From Arthrobacter sp. OVS8 (lineage in GTDB: Bacteria > Actinomycetota > Actinomycetes > Actinomycetales > Micrococcaceae), in NCBI GenBank assembly GCA_028370155.1, contig CP116670.1:930001-994000 (forward strand): a stretch of 64,000 nt of DNA. Reading direction: 5' to 3'. Position 1 is the stretch's first letter. Every line of letters starts with the position of its first letter. Shown here one piece after another: positions 1 to 9,928 of this stretch. The notes under the pieces are model-generated. The model had not been told where the DNA came from and did no database searches. It worked only from the letters and a program-made list of their open reading frames with translations. Made by a program: the position numbers and the translations under genes.

Positions 1-730
1 CTGGGTCTCTTCGACCATGTTCACCGAGTCCTCGAAGCCCACCATGGCAAAGAACGCGATGGAGGTGGCTGCGGTGACTGCCAGGAACAGGCCCTTGTCC
101 TGGGAGTCCGTGAAGACTGTGATCTCCGCGAAGTTCCCGGTTCCCTGGGCCATCACATAGAAGCCGACGCCGATCACAATGCACAGGGCGGTCATCTCGA
201 TGAGGGTGAGCACCACGTTGAACTTCACGCTCTCACCCACGCCGCGCAGGTTGATCGCCGCTAGTAGCAGCATAAAGCCCATCGCGACGGCGGTGATCGC
301 CCCTCTCCCGGCATTCCCATCCAGCCGTTGACCACGAAGCCCCCGAAGAGGTTCTGGGCGAGTACGTTCGCGGACGTCGAGGCGCTGGTGATGCCGGAGC
401 AGACCACGGCGAACGCAACCAGGAACGTCACGAAGTGGATCCCGAATGCCTTGTGGGCGTAGAGCGCTGCGCCGCCGCCTGCGGGTACTGGGTGACAAGC
501 TCAAGGTAGGAGAAGGCGGTCAGCGTCGCGACGATGAACGCGAGCAGGAACGGCAGCCAGACGAGGCCGCCGACCGTGCCGGCCATGGTTCCGGTGACGG
601 CGTATACACCGGCGCCGAGGATGTCGCCGACGATAAACAGGAGCAGGAGCTTGGGTCCCAGGACCCGCTTGAGTTCCGGTTCGTCACCTTCGGGAGTTGC
701 GTCGAACACCTTGTCTTCAGTTGCGCTCAT
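1..730 (-). CDS. APC-family amino acid permease, 3' part outside window, two frameshifts
   Basis: N-terminal part of an amino acid/polyamine permease of the APC superfamily, an integral membrane transporter. The start at 730 gives a charged leader followed by a first helix with the motif DILGAGVYAVTG, the glycine-rich TM1 motif of APC carriers. Further helices follow (LLAFIVATLTAF, LVAFAVVCSG, FMLLLAAINLRGV). The reading frame breaks near 475 and near 302, and each break is repaired by one added base, so the full helix pattern runs to the window edge. It is divergent from the sugar-nucleotide genes at 1268. The substrate cannot be told from this part. Confidence 0.8.
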
Positions 731-1267
731 GGGGGACCTCCAAGCAGCTGCGCGGGTCCCCGATAAGCCGCGCCGGACCCGTCATTGATGTGACCTACCT
801 CACCTTGGACCTCTGGAGTCGCTTTGGCAATAACCAGTGTCCAGAACCTCGGGGCCAAACGACCGTCTTTTTGCCCGGCCGGGCCGATTAACTTCGCACC
901 ACCAGAATGTGTCGATCCGAATTCCGTTCGAGTATTTCGGCGCAAATTGCGTAGTCGTCCACCCGGATGCCGCCGGAATTGTTTCCTCCGCATGAATCAA
1001 TAGGGTAGCCGCACGACATTCACGTTTCAGGCGAGTCCGGGAGGCCGAGAAGGCGCGTATCCACTACCCGTGTGCGCCGTTCGCCGGCGGCCATAGGTTG
1101 GCCGTACCCGGCAGGCATCGGTTACCGGGTCCCGTAGTAGGCCAGGCGCCCTACGAATTCTCCGGCCACAGCCCGGCGAAGCGTCCGGCGGATGCAATCT
1201 TTTCGCCGCCCGTCGCAATCACTTCCGATGAATCTCGATGATGAAAACCACTATTTGAGGGGTAGAC
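731..1267. other. Intergenic region between divergent permease and polysaccharide genes
   Basis: No coding sequence is supported in these 537 bases. The region must hold the promoters of both divergent genes. Around 1105-1132 there is a weak inverted repeat (ACCCGG/CCGGGT, 13-base spacer). No convincing -35/-10 pair, riboswitch or terminator was recognised. Confidence 0.5.
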
Positions 1268-2298
1268 ATGCGTGCGTTGGTAACCGGAGGGGCCGGGTTT
1301 TTGGGTCCCATCTATGCGAGGCACTTCTTCGACGGGGAGACTCCGTGATCTGCGCCGATGACCTTTCGACAGGCCGGCGGAACAACATTGCGGACTTTTC
1401 CGACCATCCGAATTTCACCTTTCTGCAGAGCGATGTCAGCACTTCGCTGCGGCTCACCGGACCGCTGGACGTTGTGGCGCACTTGGCCAGTCCCGCGTCG
1501 CCGCCGGACTACCACCGGCTGCCGCTGGAAACCCTGGCCGTCGGCAGCAGGGGCACCGAAAACGCGTTGAAGCTCGCGGAGCAAAAGTCCGCGCGCTTCG
1601 TCCTTGCCTCCACCAGCGAGGTCTACGGGGATCCCACCGTCCACCCCCAGACAGAGAGTTACTGGGGCAACGTCAGCTCAACCGGGCCCCGGAGTGTCTA
1701 CGACGAGGCCAAGCGGTTTGCCGAGGCCATCTCCATGGCATACTCGCGCAGCCGCGGTGTCGACGTCGGGATCGTCCGCATCTTCAACACCTTCGGTCCC
1801 CGCATGCGCGCCGAGGACGGCCGGGTGGTGTCAAGCTTCATCGCCCAGGCGCTGAACGGCGACCCGTTGACCATCTACGGCGACGGCGAACAGACCCGCA
1901 GCTTCTGCTACGTCGACGACCTGGTGCGCGGAATTGTCGCCATGATCGACAGCGAAGAGGCGGGGCCGATCAATCTTGGCAACCCCGTGGAACGAACAGT
2001 CCAGGATCTGGCCGAACTTGTCCTGGAGATCACCGGATCGGAGTCGGCCATCGAATTCCATCCCCGGCCGGTGGATGATCCGGGCCGCCGCCGCCCCGAT
2101 ATCAGCCTGGCGGCCACGCGCCTGGGCTGGCAGCCCCAGGTGTCGACGGAGGAAGGCCTGCTCCACACCATCAGCTATTTCCGCTCCGTCGCCGCAGAAG
2201 TCTCCGCCGCGGCCGGGAGTATTGCGGGCGCCCAGTTCGAAGGCACCCACCGGGCCGATGCCCCCGCCTACACGCCCGTTATGGCCAGCCCGGCCTGA
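1268..2298 (+). CDS. NAD-dependent epimerase/dehydratase, UDP-glucuronate decarboxylase (UDP-xylose synthase) type
   Basis: Extended short-chain dehydrogenase of about 343 residues, most like UDP-glucuronate decarboxylases that make UDP-xylose from UDP-glucuronate in the cytosol. The N-terminal Rossmann motif GGAGFLGSH is seen if one T is restored near 1311; as written the frame breaks inside it. Other motifs are TSEVYGDP, YDEAKR (catalytic YxxxK) and RIFNTFGPRM, all typical of the UXS group. ATG 1268 is chosen because it directly precedes the Rossmann motif. The next gene supplies UDP-glucuronate, which fits this role. The C-terminal 30 residues are Ala/Pro-rich and probably disordered. An alternative is a dTDP-glucose dehydratase relative. 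Confidence 0.82.
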
Positions 2299-2369
2299 CT
2301 TCCGTCCGCCAACCCTTCATCCGGGGTGTGGCTCTTCAATCTCCGCACCCACAATTTCAGGAGGTCAGC

Positions 2370-3689
2370 ATGCGTATCACCGTTATTGGCACAGGCTATT
2401 TGGGCGCCGTTCATGCCGCAGGCATGGCACAGTTTGGCCACGATGTCCTCGGCGTGGACGTCGACGCTGAAAAGATCGACCGGCTGGCGCAGGGGCTTGC
2501 CCCGTTCTATGAGCCGGGTTTCCCTGAATTGTTGCGCGAGAACATCGATTCCGGCCGGCTGAAGTTCTCCACGTCCCTCAAGGAGGCCGCCGCGTTCGGG
2601 GACGTTCACTTCATTTGCGTCGGCACTCCGCAACGTCCCGGCTCCACCGCGGCCGACATGAAGTACGTGGACGCGGTGATCGAGGGCATGGCGCCCCACA
2701 TGCACCGGCCGTGCCTCATCGTGGGAAAATCCACGGTTCCCGTCGGCACTGCGGCCCGCCTGGCCACCAAGGTCACCGAGCTGGCACCGGCAGACAGCCA
2801 GATAGACCTTGCCTGGAATCCGGAATTCCTCCGGGAAGGTTTTGCCGTCAACGACACACTGCATCCGGACCGGCTGGTGGTGGGTGTCGCCTCGGATAAA
2901 TCAGACGCCGTGCTCCGGGAAGTGTACGCAGCAATCCTCAGCGACGGCACACCCTACATCTGCACTGATGTCGCGACCGCCGAACTGGTCAAGGTATCCG
3001 CCAATGCCTTCCTGGCCACGAAGATCTCCTTTATCAACGCAATCTCCGAGGTCTGCGAGGCCGTCGGGGCTGACATCATGCCTCTGGCGGCGGCCTTGGG
3101 CCATGACGCCCGCATCGGCAGCCGGTTCCTCTCCCCGGGTGTCGGCTTCGGCGGCGGCTGCCTGCCCAAGGACATCCGCGCCTTCCTCGCCCGGGCCGAG
3201 GAACTCGGCATCGAGGAGGCGCTCACCTTCCTGAAGAACATCGACACCATCAACGTCAACCGGCGCCGCAGCGCCGTCGACCTGGCCGGGGTCATGCTGG
3301 GCGGTTCGCTCCAGGACAAGCGGATTGCTGTCCTGGGCGCGGCCTTCAAGCCCAACAGCGACGACATCCGCGACTCCCCTGCCCTCAGCGTTGCCAACGC
3401 CCTCCACAGCCACGGCGCCCACGTCCGCGTCCACGACCCCGAAGCCATCGAGAACGCCCGCGCGGCGTACCCCGCCCTCAACTACACCACCGAAGTCCAG
3501 AAGGCATTCGAGGGCGCCGAACTGGCAATCCACCTCACCGAATGGCAGGAGTACAAAAACCTGGACCCGGTCCAGCTTTCCACCCTGGTATCGGCGCCGC
3601 GCATCCTGGACGCCAGGAACACCCTGGACATCGACCACTGGCGGTCCGCCGGTTGGACCGTCCGGGCAATGGGCCGGCCGGCCCGTTGA
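2370..3689 (+). CDS. ugd: UDP-glucose 6-dehydrogenase
   Basis: Oxidises UDP-glucose to UDP-glucuronate with two NAD+ in the cytosol. The 439-residue frame is intact and has the usual length. The N-terminal nucleotide-binding motif is GTGYLG, followed by NPEFLREG and the catalytic-cysteine segment FGGGCLPKD, with Gly in place of the more common Ser before the Cys. The ATG at 2370 is preceded by a strong ribosome site (CAGGAGG, 2358-2364), so an in-frame ATG at 2328 is rejected. It lies 71 bases after the UXS-like gene and 31 before galE. The three form a sugar-nucleotide supply module for the synthase downstream. Confidence 0.92.
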   Translation: MRITVIGTGYLGAVHAAGMAQFGHDVLGVDVDAEKIDRLAQGLAPFYEPGFPELLRENIDSGRLKFSTSLKEAAAFGDVHFICVGTPQRPGSTAADMKYVDAVIEGMAPHMHRPCLIVGKSTVPVGTAARLATKVTELAPADSQIDLAWNPEFLREGFAVNDTLHPDRLVVGVASDKSDAVLREVYAAILSDGTPYICTDVATAELVKVSANAFLATKISFINAISEVCEAVGADIMPLAAALGHDARIGSRFLSPGVGFGGGCLPKDIRAFLARAEELGIEEALTFLKNIDTINVNRRRSAVDLAGVMLGGSLQDKRIAVLGAAFKPNSDDIRDSPALSVANALHSHGAHVRVHDPEAIENARAAYPALNYTTEVQKAFEGAELAIHLTEWQEYKNLDPVQLSTLVSAPRILDARNTLDIDHWRSAGWTVRAMGRPAR

Positions 3690-3720
3690 GGCCACCGCGA
3701 ATTAGAGAGGACAAAGCAGG

Positions 3721-4766
3721 ATGACCAACCAAACAGCCCTCGTCACCGGCGGCGCCGGCTTCATCGGCAGCCACTGCTGCCTGGATCTGCTTCTCAACGG
3801 CTACAACGTCGTCGTCGTGGACAACCTCGGCAACAGCTCGGCGGCCGCCGTCGAACGCGTCCGGGACGTCACCGGCGGCGAGCTCACCTTCTACGAGCTG
3901 GACGTGGCTGACAAAGCCGCCCTGGACCGGGTCTTCGCGGTTCACGAGATCGACGTCGTGGTGCATTTCGCCGCGTACAAAGCGGTGGGTGACTCCATGG
4001 ACCGTCCGCTGGAGTACTACAGCAACAACCTCACGGGCCTGCTGAGTCTGTTGAACGCCATGAGCGACGCCGATGTGAAGCACCTCATCTTTTCCTCCTC
4101 ATGCTCCATCTACGGCAATGCCGTCGACCTCCCGCTCACGGAGGAGTCACCGGCGCGGCCCACCAACCCCTATGCGCAAAGCAAATGGATGTGCGAGCTG
4201 ATCCTGACCGACCTCTGCGCCCGATACCCCGAGTGGTCAGTGACCGCGCTTCGCTACTTCAACCCGGCGGGCGCCCACGAAAGCGGAGAGATCGGCGAAG
4301 ACCCCACGGGAGTGCCCGGCAACGTGTTGCCGTACCTGACCCAACTGGCCGCCGGTCGGCACGAGGAGCTCAGGGTTTTCGGCTCCGACTATCCCACCCC
4401 GGACGGCACCGCGGTGCGGGACTACATCCACGTGATGGACGTCGTGGAAGGGCACCGGCTGGCACTCGAAGCCGGTGCCCTTCCGGGATTCCGCCGCTAC
4501 AACCTCGGAACCGGTGTGGGGACGTCGGTCCTCGAGTTGATCCGCGAATTCGCTGCCGCGTCCGGCAAGAAGATCCCGTACCGCTTTGTCGAACGCAGGC
4601 CGGGCGATGTCCCCGAACTGGTCGCGTCCGCTTCCTCGCGAACGCCGAACTCGGCTGGACAGCACACCGGAACCTGACGGCGATGTGCACGGATGCCTGG
4701 CGCTTCCAGGAGCGTCATCCGATGGGCTACGAATCCGCGCCCGCCACGGCAGGGAGTTCGCGATGA
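3721..4766 (+). CDS. galE: UDP-glucose 4-epimerase
   Basis: Interconverts UDP-glucose and UDP-galactose. Motifs are the N-terminal GGAGFIGSH, SSSCSIYG, and the catalytic YAQSK (YxxxK), in an extended SDR fold of about 348 residues. As written the frame ends at 4677, but restoring one C near 4633 continues the normal C-terminus (LANAELGW...) to a TGA at 4764-4766. That stop overlaps the ATG of the next gene (ATGA), so the two are translationally coupled. A purine-rich ribosome site (GAGAGGA) precedes the start. Coupling to a membrane glycosyltransferase and a galactanase suggests UDP-galactose supply for polymer synthesis. Confidence 0.9.
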
Positions 4767-6572
4767 CTGTCTCCAGCGCTCCGGCCCGGGACCGGCACAC
4801 ACCGGATTGGGGCACCGTCGTGTCCACGACGGCGGCCGGACCCATCCTGTCCGGCCGCCGGGCACCGGCGGCGAAGACGCGCAGGGGAACGTTCATCGCG
4901 ACCCTGCAGGGGCCGGACAGGGCTGTCGTTGCCGCCCTGACCCTCGCCTGGATCATCGCATTCGTCAGCTTCTGGGTCTGGTGGCTGCAGCCGGACCACC
5001 GCGTGGGCTGGGCGGGACTGATCCTCAACTCCGCCCTCCTCTTCTACCTGTCCTACCAGCCAAGCTATTTCCTGGTGGTGGTCAACCGCCTCCGCCGGGT
5101 GAACCCGGGGTTGGCGGTTCCCGCGCTCCGGACGGCCTTCGTGGTGACCAAAGCCCCTCCGAACCCTGGGAAGTCGCGAGCAAGACCCTGGAGGCCATGC
5201 TCAAGCAGCACTTTCCCCACCCCTACGACGTGTGGCTCTGCGATGAGAATCCGGGTCCCGAGGTGCTGGCGTGGTGCGAACAGCGCGGAGTGCAAGTCTC
5301 CAGCCGCCATGGCATCGCCGAATACCACCAATCCCAGTGGCCGCGCCGGACCCGGTGCAAGGAAGGCAACCTCGCGTACTTTTACGACAGGCAGGGGTAC
5401 CGGGACTACGACGTCGTGGCGCAGCTGGACTGCGACCACGTGCCCGCACCGACGTACCTTGCGGAAATGGTCCGGCCCTTCGCGGATCCGGCCATCGGTT
5501 ACGTTGCAGCGCCCAGCGTCAACGATTCCAACGCCGCGGCCTCATGGTCGGCCCGGGGCAGGCTGCACCGCGAAGCCTCCTTCCACGGGCCCGTGCAGCT
5601 CGGCCACTCCGACGGGCTCGCACCCTCATGCATCGGCTCGCACTATGCAGTCCGCACCCACGCGCTGAAGACAATCGGGGGCATTGGCCCGGAGCTGGCG
5701 GAGGACTTTTCCACATCCTTCCTCCTCACCTCCGCGGGGTGGAAATCCGCCTTCGCCCACACCGCGGAAGCACACGGTGAGGGCCCGCATACCTTCGCCG
5801 CCATGGTCACACAGGAGTTCCAGTGGTCCCGGAGCCTGGTCATGTTGTTCCTTGACTTGGTTCCGAAGCACTTGCGGCGGCTGTCCTGGCCCCTGCGGGT
5901 GCGGTTCCTCTTTGCCCTGTCCTACTATCCCCTGCTGACGCTGACAACCGTCGCCGGCCTGGCCATGCCCGTGATCGCGGCGGTCTCCGGCGCGGCCTGG
6001 ATAAACGTGGACTACATCGAATTCATCCTCAGATGGATGGCGCTGAACGTGTGCCTGCTAGCCATCACTCTGTTCGTTCGCCGCCGAGGCCTGTTGCGGC
6101 CGAAGAATGCTCCGGTCATCAGCTGGGAAAACTGGATGTATGCCTTTGCCCGCTGGCCCTTTATCGCCTGGGGTGTCCTGGCGGCCGTCATGCAGAAGTT
6201 CCGCCCGCAGCCGCTGACTTTCCGGGTAACGCCCAAGACCACCGGCGGCCTCGAACCTCTGCCGACGCGGCTGGTTCTGCCCTTCGGCGCCATTTCCGCA
6301 GTATTGGCCGGCGCCGCACTCACCGGCGAAGCAACAACCGGAGCCTTCGGGTACGTCTTCCTCTGCATACTGGGAGCCACCAGCTACGGGATAGTCACTG
6401 TGGCGGTCCCCTCTTGCATGCTCGGGAGGCAGCCCGGAACGCATCCGTGTCCTTCGCATCCGCCGTTCGCGGCACAGTCATCACCCCGCTTGTCCTCGCA
6501 GCCTCCGTCTGGGTCCTTGTCATTGCCTCAGCTGCCGCGTACCCGGCCTATTTGATCCGTTTCCTGCACTGA
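4763..6572 (+). CDS. Membrane glycosyltransferase family 2, cellulose-synthase-like
   Basis: Processive-type GT2 of about 603 residues in the cytoplasmic membrane. Two N-terminal helices (about residues 52-70 and 80-102) precede the catalytic domain. That domain carries a DxD motif (QLDCDHVP), an acidic EDFSTS segment and a QxxW-type product-binding motif (QEFQWSR). Four or more hydrophobic helices follow. Frameshifts near 5160 and 6412 break the frame; each is repaired by one base, and the final tail (VIASAAAYPAYLIRF) runs to TGA 6570-6572. It overlaps galE by four bases and is followed by a galactan hydrolase. Family knowledge says such enzymes polymerise and extrude beta-linked glycans; the exact sugar is an inference. 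Confidence 0.85.
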
Positions 6573-6653
6573 CTGCAGCCCATGCCCTCCTCCGGAAGGA
6601 CAGATCATGACACGTCCTGTCATCGCCCCGTGTTCCGTCGTAAGGATCGTCCG

Positions 6654-7810
6654 ATGAAGCGCCTTCACGTCGGCACGGCGGTGACGGCGGCGGCGGCGGT
6701 GGCGGCGGTCGGCGTCGTGATCGCAGGAGCGGCAATCGGCCCGGCAGCGGTCCCCCGGAATTGCCGATTCGCGGCGCCGACATCTCCTTCACGCTGCAGG
6801 AGGAGGCAATTGGCCAGGTGGTCAGCGACAACGGCACCGCCGCGCCCGTCGAGCAGATTCTGGCCAACCACGGTGCAAACTATGTCCGGCTCCGGCTCTG
6901 GGTGAACCCGCAGGGAGGAAGAAGCGACCTGCAGTCCACCCTGGAACTCGCCCGCCGCTCCCACGCGGCCGGACTGAAGCTGCTTCTTGACCTGCACTAC
7001 TCGGATTCCTGGGCCGACCGGACCACCCAACAAATACCGGCCGCCTGGCAGGGCCAAAGCGAGCAGGGCCTGCGCTCCACCGTGGAAACCTATTCACGCG
7101 ACGCGGTCGCCGCCCTGGCCCGCCAGGGCACCCCGGCGGACATCGTCCAGATCGGCAACGAGGTGACCCGCGGCATGCTCTGGCCCCACGGACGGATTTA
7201 CCGTCCGGAGGGTGAAACATGGACGGGATTCGCCGAGCTCCTCAAAGCCGGGGCCGCCGGAGCGAGGGCCGGCAACCCGGGACAGGTTCCGCGGATCATG
7301 GTCCATGCCGATACCGGCGGCGACAAGGAAGCATCGAGCTACTTCTATGACCATCTGGTGCAGCAGGGAGTCAGCTTTGATCTGATCGGGCTCTCCTACT
7401 ATCCCTTCTGGCATGGATCGTTGGAGGATCTGCGCCAGAACCTGCACTCCCTGGCCGCCCGCTATGACAGGGACATCATCATCGCCGAAACCGCCTATCC
7501 CTGGACCCTCTCCAGCAGCGGCGGCGTCCCCAGCGTTGTCAGCACGGCGGCCGCCCTGCCTGACGCCGCGGCCTACCCGCCCACGCCGCAGGGGCAGGCC
7601 CTCTACTTCGAGGCACTCAACCGTGTCCTGCGCGAAGTCCCCAATGGCCGCGGCACCGGATACTTCATCTGGGAACCCCGCTGGCTCCCCGGCGTACCGG
7701 CCGACGAACGCACGGGCAACGCGCACAGCAATCTCACGCTGTTCGACTGGAAGGGCCACGGCCTGCCAGCCCTCGATGCGTTCAGGCCGACGGGCGGCCC
7801 CGGAGGCTGA
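6654..7810 (+). CDS. Secreted arabinogalactan endo-beta-1,4-galactanase, GH53
   Basis: Hydrolyses beta-1,4-galactan. The TIM-barrel of glycoside hydrolase family 53 is recognisable from YVRLRLWVNP, LLLDLHYSDSWADP-like, QIGNEV (acid/base Glu) and IIAETAYPW (nucleophile Glu). An Ala/Val-rich signal peptide starts at ATG 6654 (MKRLHVG then a hydrophobic stretch). It is joined to the mature part by a one-base repair in the C run near 6752. The protein is about 385 residues, usual for the family. Its place directly after a GT2 synthase and galE recalls the hydrolases that accompany cellulose synthases, so a role in trimming an exported galactan is likely. Simple plant galactan degradation is the alternative. 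Confidence 0.87.
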
Positions 7811-7859
7811 GGACTTCCGGGTTACGCTGGACCCCAGACCCTAGGGACAGGAGGCTGTG

Positions 7860-8544
7860 GTGGCTGAAACGACGTTGGCAGAGGTGACAGTGGCCGAGGT
7901 GTTGGCCGAGCTGGCCGCGCTCGAGGACCCGAAGGCCCGCGCAGTGAACGAGAAACACGGCGACGATCACGGTGTGAACCTCAGCAAACTGCGCGCGGTC
8001 GCGAAGCGGCTGAAGACGCAGCAGGAACTCGCACGCCAGCTCTGGGCGACGGGTGACACGGCGGCGCGCTTGCTCGCCATTCTGATCTGCCGCCCGAAGG
8101 CGTTCGAGCGGAACGAGCTGGACGTCATGTTGCGCGAGGCCCGCACCCCCAAGGTGCAGGACTGGCTGGTGAATTACGTGGTGAAGAAGAACCCGCACGC
8201 CGAAGAGCTGCGCCTGGCCTGGTTCGCCGATCCGGATCCGGTGGTGTCGAGTGTCGGCTGGGCACTGACCACCGAACGCGTTGCGAAGAACCCGGAGGGC
8301 CTGGACCTCCCGGGTTGCTCGACGTCATCGAGGCGGAAATGAAGGACGCCCCGGACCGCCTGCAGTGGGCCATGAACCACTGCCTGGCCCAGATCGGGAT
8401 CGAGCACGCGGAGCACCGCGCCCGGGCACTCGCCATCGGTGAGCGCCTGGAGGTGCTCAAGGACTACCCGACTCCCCGGGTTGCACATCGCCGTTCGCTC
8501 CGGCCTGGATCACCGAGATGGTGCGCCGGCAGCAGGATCAGTAG
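7860..8544 (+). CDS. DNA alkylation repair protein, AlkD-like HEAT repeat
   Basis: All-helical protein of about 228 residues resembling AlkD-type DNA glycosylases, which remove bulky alkylated bases. Seen are a series of helical repeats (ELARQLWATGD, VQDWLVNYVV, WFADPDPVVSSVGWAL, RLQWAMNHCLAQIGI) and a C-terminal GCTSPFAPAWI segment typical of the family. The GTG at 7860 sits five bases from a good ribosome site (CAGGAGG); GTG 7857 is also possible. Frameshifts near 8312 and 8475 are each repaired by one base. It stands alone between the galactanase and a P450. Confidence 0.75.
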
Positions 8545-8695
8545 GAACGCCTCCCGCCACGCCGGCCCTCGGAGACGGCTTCAGTTTCCTACTGACGCGC
8601 AGAGCGGGCATTCGATACACTCAGGTTCCCACGGTCCATCAACCCGACGGTTCGCCCGGACGGGCGGACCGCAGGGCTGAGCAGAGAGGCCAGCC

Positions 8696-9862
8696 ATGGA
8701 CTTCGCGCCGGAAAATGAGAATCCGCTGGATCCCTTTCCCCACTACGGGCGGATGAGGGAAGCCGCACCCGTCTTCCACGACGAGCAGTCGGGCACTTGG
8801 CATGTCTTCCGGTACGACGACGTGCAGCGGGCACTCTCCGAACATGCCAGGTTTTCCTCCCGGATGGGCGGCGACGATCCCTCCGAGACAGGTCAGCTGT
8901 TCGCGGCCAGCCTGATCACCACCGACCCGCCGCGGCACCGGCAATTACGCTCCCTGGTCACCCAGGCGTTCACGCCGAAAGCCGTGGACTCGCTTGCTCC
9001 CCGCATCTCAGCGCTCACGGAAGAGCTGCTGGAGGGGATCTCGTCCCGCGGGACAGCGGACCTGATCCAGGAATTGGCCTACCCGCTGCCGGTCATTGTG
9101 ATCTCGGAACTTATGGGTATCCCCGCCGAGGACCGTGACCGCTTCAAGCAGTGGTCCGATGTCATCGTCAGCCAGACGCGGGCCGGTGGGACGAATGAGG
9201 ACCACCACGCCACCAACATGGAAATGACCGGATACTTCCTGAACCTGATCGAGGAGCGCCGGAGCCGGCCCGGGAACGATTTGATCAGCAACCTGCTCTC
9301 CGCCGAGATTGACGGGCAGAAACTGAGTGTGGCCGAGCTGCTGGGCTTCTGCAGTCTGCTGCTCGTCGCCGGCAATGAAACAACCACCAATCTGATCGGC
9401 AACGCCGTTCTCAGTTTCACCGAAGTGCCCGGCACCATCGAACGCCTGCTGGCGGAGCCATCACTGTTACCTCAGGCCATAGAGGAAGTGCTCCGCTTCC
9501 GCTCGCCCGTGCAGTCCATGTACCGGGTGACGGTTGCTGACACCACCCTGGGCGACGTTCACGTTCCGGCCGGTGCCCCGCTGGTGGCCTGGATCGGCTC
9601 CGCGAACCGCGACGAGCGCCAGTTCCAGCACCCTGACCGGTTCGACGTCGACAGGGGCCAGATCCGGCATCTGGCGTTCGGCCACGGCATTCACTTCTGC
9701 CTCGGTGCACCGCTGGCCAGGCTCGAGGCAAAGATCGCGCTGGAAGCCGTCCTGTCCCGGCTCCCAGGACTGGCCCTCGCCCCGGGAGCCCACCTTGAAC
9801 GGATGGACAGCACCATCGTTTACGGCCTGAAGACGCTCCCGGTCAGCTGGCAGGCAGCCTGA
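8696..9862 (+). CDS. Cytochrome P450
   Basis: Soluble bacterial haem monooxygenase of 388 residues with an intact frame. The I-helix oxygen-activation motif is AGNETTT, the K-helix ExxR is EEVLRF, and the haem-binding loop is FGHGIHFCLG with the axial Cys. No membrane anchor is visible, as expected for bacterial class I P450s that take electrons from ferredoxin. No ferredoxin or reductase lies nearby, so the redox partner is elsewhere. The substrate is unknown; the general pattern is like CYP107/CYP105-type hydroxylases. Confidence 0.93.
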   Translation: MDFAPENENPLDPFPHYGRMREAAPVFHDEQSGTWHVFRYDDVQRALSEHARFSSRMGGDDPSETGQLFAASLITTDPPRHRQLRSLVTQAFTPKAVDSLAPRISALTEELLEGISSRGTADLIQELAYPLPVIVISELMGIPAEDRDRFKQWSDVIVSQTRAGGTNEDHHATNMEMTGYFLNLIEERRSRPGNDLISNLLSAEIDGQKLSVAELLGFCSLLLVAGNETTTNLIGNAVLSFTEVPGTIERLLAEPSLLPQAIEEVLRFRSPVQSMYRVTVADTTLGDVHVPAGAPLVAWIGSANRDERQFQHPDRFDVDRGQIRHLAFGHGIHFCLGAPLARLEAKIALEAVLSRLPGLALAPGAHLERMDSTIVYGLKTLPVSWQAA

Positions 9863-9928
9863 GCTGGACGAGCCAGGCAGGGTCACGTCCACACGTTGGC
9901 TGGGGCCTGCGGAAAAGTGCGTGGATAG

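Noticed and set aside
1105..1132. Inverted repeat as an operator upstream of the UXS gene
   Set aside because: Arms of six bases with a 13-base spacer are likely by chance in GC-rich DNA; no second copy is seen.
2901..3695. Long antisense frame inside the UDP-glucose dehydrogenase gene
   Set aside because: It is a shadow of a high-GC gene with strong family motifs on the plus strand; its translation is low-complexity Val/Gly/Ala.
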